From positions 3,100,001 through 3,164,000 of the forward strand of contig CM114273.1 of assembly GCA_050084515.1 (NCBI GenBank): DNA of 64,000 nt. Reading direction: 5' to 3'. The position numbers and the translations under genes are program-made. Source of the stretch: Blasia pusilla (lineage: Eukaryota; Marchantiophyta; Marchantiopsida; Blasiales). Below, in pieces: positions 61,593 through 64,000 of this stretch; positions within the stretch are counted from its first letter, which is position 1, and each line of letters starts with the position of its first letter. Under the pieces are notes generated by a model. It saw only the letters and a list, made by a program, of their open reading frames with translations. It was not told where the DNA came from and did not search any database.

Positions 61593-64000
61593 TTGTCATC
61601 GTCCAAGAGCTCTTCGAGAATTACTGTCGGTCTTGCCCTCCCGATTTTTGGAATCGTGGGAAGTGACGATGGTGTCACTACCAATGGTGGGTCAGGAACC
61701 GGAGCTCTCGGCTTCGGAGGAGAGTTGTACGCCCCAACTTGCCTGTCGTTATCTGCCTTTGCCTCTTTGCAAAGGTCAAACAATTCCTGCCACTCTGCCA
61801 GGCGCCGTTGATACTCGCCCCTGAAAGGTGTACTAAGTCGAACATCAAGTCACCCGGCCTTGAGCAGAGCTTGATGAGCGTTTGCATCAGGGCTTGCGAC
61901 TTTTCCCTTCCTCCAAGTAGGGGGGTACCGTCTTGCATGTAAATTCCTGGGGGGGAATTGTATAAACTATCTAAGCAGTACCTATCGGAGCATGGATCCA
62001 CTCGATCGAGGATCTGAAACACTTGGAAGTTGTGTTTGGGCCTTACAAAACAGTAGACAAAGGAGTGGTCCATCTGTAAAGAAGCACGTTGGAAAAAATG
62101 TCAGCACAAGAAAAAGATAATTTTAGTCTGCAACAAGAAAGGCATACTATTAGAATGCTGACAATGTGCAACTCGTTCCCAAAGAACTTCGCTTAACCCC
62201 AAAGAATTTAGTTATAGTCCTAACATTGGAGCAACCTGTCAGAGTCCGACGGGTTGTTTTACAAGTGTTAGTGTTTTTTTTTGCCATGAGCAACCCGTCG
62301 GAAGGCGACAGGTTGCTGGCTTAGAGCAGCCCATGGTTGGCTAAGAGCAAACCGTCACTTTCAGACGGGTTGCATCATTCCAGAAACAAAAGGAAAAAGC
62401 ATAAGCACTTGCAACCCGTTGGGTTCCAACGGGTTGCATTCACCCAATGGAGACTTGCGGTAAATTTGCAACCCGTTACTTTCAGACGGATTGCACCACC
62501 AAAGTCTCCAGTTCAAACAATCCGACGAGTTGCATGCAGAGATGCAACCCGTCGGAGAAAGACAATTTGGATACGAATTTAGAGCCCTTACGCGGATTTG
62601 ACTCGTCGCGGATCAGAGTGGGTACTCGTTCTTGATGACCCACGATTGCGCCGTCCTCCACTTCAGCGACCTCTTGACGCACTGCAGGTTGAAGAGCTCG
62701 CCCTCGCTTCCTCGCCCTCGCTTCCTCCAGTCAAAACTAAGAAACAACCCCTGTTACTGAGATAAGCGTCTGCAAAGGAAAACAGGAGCGCGATCTGGTC
62801 ATAAGAGAGAGGGACATTCCAGTCTGGGACACCGTCGGACGGATTCTCGTCCCACAAGCGCAACCCCGAGGGCAAATCAGCGACGAGGAGATCCACCGTC
62901 GCCTCTTCAACCTCCCCATGGACCGTCCACAGAGCGTGCCCGTTTCGTTGAAGCTTCGGTCCCTGCGTTGTCAATTTCTTGATGGCGGGTGTCAACGCTT
63001 GGGAACTCAAACTTTTCAGCTCATCCAGAAGATTCGTGTAGTGAATGATGACGCTTTTCCGGGTCGTCGTTTCTCTATGTCTTCCCAAGGATGATGGAGT
63101 GTATTCCACATCCTAGTCTGCTCCCTGAGACAACCCTGGCGCCTCTCGCTTCCGCTTCTCCTGAGTCTGCGGTCGGCTTGTTGGGGTCTCTATTACCTCA
63201 GACTCTAGTGGAGTTTTTTTTTGCGGAGGACCTGGTCCAACCCTCTCTCCCCGCTCACCCGGAAAATTCCAGCTCTCGCCTTGAATTTTCAGCCTCTCTT
63301 TGGGAAGACTCGGCCTCGGAATTCTTCGATCCCCTCACCTTGGCTTTTAGACCTACTGTAGATTTGTCCTTGGCGGTGACGACCTTGGACACCAACTGCG
63401 CTGTCTGGAGGGCTTGCTCCTCCGCATCTCCTTCAAAAACGTCTTCAGGCACGAAATTTGGGATGTCGTTCCTACCTACGGCCAGTGCATCATAGAGCAG
63501 GCGTAGGTCTTTCTTGCTTATGTCCTTAGGGTCGTTGAAGTCCAGTCAGATCGGGAAATTCACCACCTCCCAATCGGACATGCTTTGAGCCATCTCCATG
63601 TCGTTCATAGAAAATGTCTCTCCATGAAGCGAAGAAGCCCACAATTTGCAGGCTTCCGATATTTTTTTCCATGTACCTGCATTCTTACAATGGACAAGGT
63701 ACCTGAACACCATGCGTTGGGCAGCTCTTAGTCGAGATGCATCCGTCGCCTGCTCCTGAAGATCTCGCTTCTTCTTTGCAAAATCCCTTTTCTTTGCCTC
63801 TATTTCTTTATCAAGGTCTGCCTGAGGGAGGATGCAATCCTTGAACATCGTCCTGAAACCTGGTTTTTTATGGGCTTGTCCCGCATGTCATCCAGCCAAA
63901 GTTCAAAATCTTCAGCACTCTCCAGGTTTGCTTCCTCCGGAACTGGCTCTATTCTTTTCAGCTCCGCTTGGAGATCCACGAGCATGGACTTCCCGAGAAG
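61593..64000 (-). pseudogene. Gene X copy 2 (partial; amino-methyltransferase-like)
   Basis: On the minus strand from 63985: LQAELKRIEPVPEEANLES; then 63848-63546 (FKDCILPQADLDKEIEA, then GETFSMNDMEMAQSMSDWEV), where copy 1 carries element C. Next a Lys/Glu-rich linker, then 63109-62663 with VDLLVADLPSGLRLWDENP and SYDQIALLFSFADAYLSNRG. The donor GTAAGG near 62591 and acceptor TTTACAG|ATGGAC at 62073 are conserved with copy 1. The last exon has REKSQALMQTLIKLCSRPGD, MFDLVHLSGAS and a tail ending LEELLDDDK at 61593. DLPS replaces DPPY in both copies, so that change is ancestral. Frameshifts near 61890 and 63260 break this copy. Confidence 0.5.
62231..62560. repeat. Palindrome cluster 5 (gene X copy 2 intron)
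   Basis: Five or six copies. The one at about 62411 has GTTGG facing CCAAC in place of GTCGG/CCGAC, a symmetric change. Confidence 0.85.

Larger units (their letters stand above)
59748..64000 (-). mobile_element. Mutator-like transposon copy 2 (inverted, truncated by window end)
   Basis: It starts with GGGGGCTGGTATTCTGGCAG, the exact terminal sequence of copy 1, and is inserted in the RT of chromovirus D. From 59748 onward it follows the right part of copy 1 in reverse, at roughly 85% identity by eye: terminal purine repeats, 3' region, last exon, palindrome intron and gene X exons. It lies head to head with copy 1, with a 3.25-kb spacer. The rest, with the transposase, should lie beyond 64000. 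Confidence 0.8.

Overview
The window looks like a repeat-rich nuclear segment of a streptophyte (a land plant or a charophyte alga). The pointers are a class III peroxidase gene fragment, GT..AG introns, a chromodomain Ty3/gypsy element (chromovirus) with an initiator-Met tRNA primer site, and CACTA, hAT-like and Mutator-like DNA transposons. I cannot name the species. No rRNA, tRNA or CRISPR was seen, and almost every gene belongs to a mobile element.

Layout, left to right. 1-136 is the end of an LTR (family A). 4081-15374 is a decayed minus-strand Ty3/gypsy element A (RT with lost catalytic Asp residues), split by a 7.4-kb CACTA transposon (6103-13467, 3-bp TSD CAT) that contains a peroxidase gene fragment. 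15375-19841 is intergenic and holds a long hairpin and two hAT-like non-autonomous elements, each with an 8-bp TSD. 19842-20506 and 56502-56763 are two halves of one solo family-A LTR (TSD CTTGG). They are separated by one very large insertion, 20507-56501, flanked by an 11-bp duplication. Remove the two retroelements inside it and that insertion is about 12.5 kb. It has related ends, a Mutator-like transposase with a SWIM zinc finger on the minus strand, and a divergently transcribed multi-exon gene (here 'gene X') whose C-terminal half looks like a degenerate beta-class DNA amino-methyltransferase. Dozens of short palindromes fill its non-coding parts. A second copy of the same transposon begins at 59748 in the opposite orientation and runs off the window.

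Nested inside copy 1 are two retrotransposons. Element B (23366-33081, minus) is a gypsy-type element that encodes a DNMT3-like cytosine-C5 methyltransferase and ends its integrase region with a PHD finger. It also has a candidate self-priming primer site. Element C (38901-52655, plus) is a chromovirus in the form LTR-internal-LTR-internal-LTR, flanked by a single 5-bp TSD and inserted in a gene X exon. Between the two Mutator-like copies lies the 5' part of a diverged chromovirus D (56769-59747).

The most interesting content is the concentration of DNA- and chromatin-modifying cargo in mobile elements: a C5 methyltransferase plus PHD reader in B, a chromodomain in C, and an amino-methyltransferase-like gene with covarying palindromes in the Mutator-like element. 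Many coding regions carry frameshifts. Element C suggests that some of these are base-calling or consensus errors rather than true decay.
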